From the NCBI GenBank assembly GCA_003402695.1, contig QQNC01000005.1, forward strand, positions 1-38,069: 38,069 nucleotides of DNA, given 5' to 3'. The translations under genes were made by a program, and so were the position numbers. Positions 37,922 through 38,069 of the stretch are shown here, one piece after another. Below the pieces are notes generated by a model. That model was not told the origin of the DNA. It worked only from the letters and a program-made list of their open reading frames with translations, and made no database searches. Numbering within the stretch: the stretch's first letter is position 1; every line of letters starts with the position of its first letter. The DNA is from Verrucomicrobiota bacterium (GTDB taxonomy: Bacteria; Verrucomicrobiota; Verrucomicrobiia; Opitutales; Opitutaceae).

Positions 37922-37941
37922 CACTCCGACTTATCGGAGTG
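37922..37941. repeat. Hairpin upstream of the act operon
   Basis: CACTCCGA-CTTA-TCGGAGTG, perfect 8-bp stem. Confidence 0.6.
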
Positions 37942-37960
37942 GCGGGAGCGGGAAAGGGAT

Positions 37961-38069
37961 GAGGGAGCAGGGAGAAAGGGGCCGGGAAGACTGAGCTGAC
38001 TCATCGCAGCCTCCTACCCTTGCCTCACATTCTTGCCCGCGGCACCTTACTCCCTTCTCCCTTCTCCCT
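37961..38069. repeat. Intergenic element with purine-rich and pyrimidine-rich arms (continues past window edge)
   Basis: gagggagcagggagaaaggg (37961-37980) ... tactcccttctcccttctccct (to 38069); similar arm composition to 19531-19637. Confidence 0.45.

Noticed and set aside
1-38069. CRISPR arrays, rRNA, tRNA, prophage or transposase genes
   Set aside because: No regular spaced direct repeats, RNA gene signatures, integrases or transposases were recognised by reading the window and ORF track.

Overview
The window is GC-rich, densely coded and predominantly housekeeping. Gene content (tdh-kbl, FabF/AcpP/FabG, RpoN, TsaD, alternative complex III) suggests Verrucomicrobia/Opitutaceae, but that assignment is an inference. 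From 1 to about 26.5 kb it encodes: prolyl oligopeptidase (truncated by the window edge), an HD-domain hydrolase, dGTPase, Ogt, Tdh-Kbl-Cdd, an ACT protein with HisS, an HU/IHF-like protein, UbiE/MenG, an IscA/ErpA-like protein, a Ser/Thr kinase next to RpoN, TsaD, an S41 protease, a MidA-like methyltransferase, L28, a response regulator, FabF/AcpP/FabG, a CysJ-like reductase, a pseudouridine synthase, an SH3-like secreted protein, FolD, a REC-histidine kinase, ProC and HldD. From about 37.8 down to 26.6 kb on the minus strand lies one tightly packed respiratory operon. It holds alternative complex III (actABCDEF), a small membrane protein, a cbb3-like subunit I homologue, a CcoO-like cytochrome and a monoheme cytochrome c, and ends at a strong terminator. 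The most interesting observation is that the cbb3-like subunit I appears to have lost most heme/Cu ligands. Four of the six canonical histidine positions read Gln, a fifth reads Arg, and the catalytic Tyr position reads Gly, while the fold, operon position and partner cytochromes are kept. This suggests a redox-silent heme-copper-oxidase-fold subunit built into an ACIII operon. Secondary observations are nested inverted repeats in intergenic regions, a possible acpP/fabF attenuator, and purine/pyrimidine-armed intergenic repeats.
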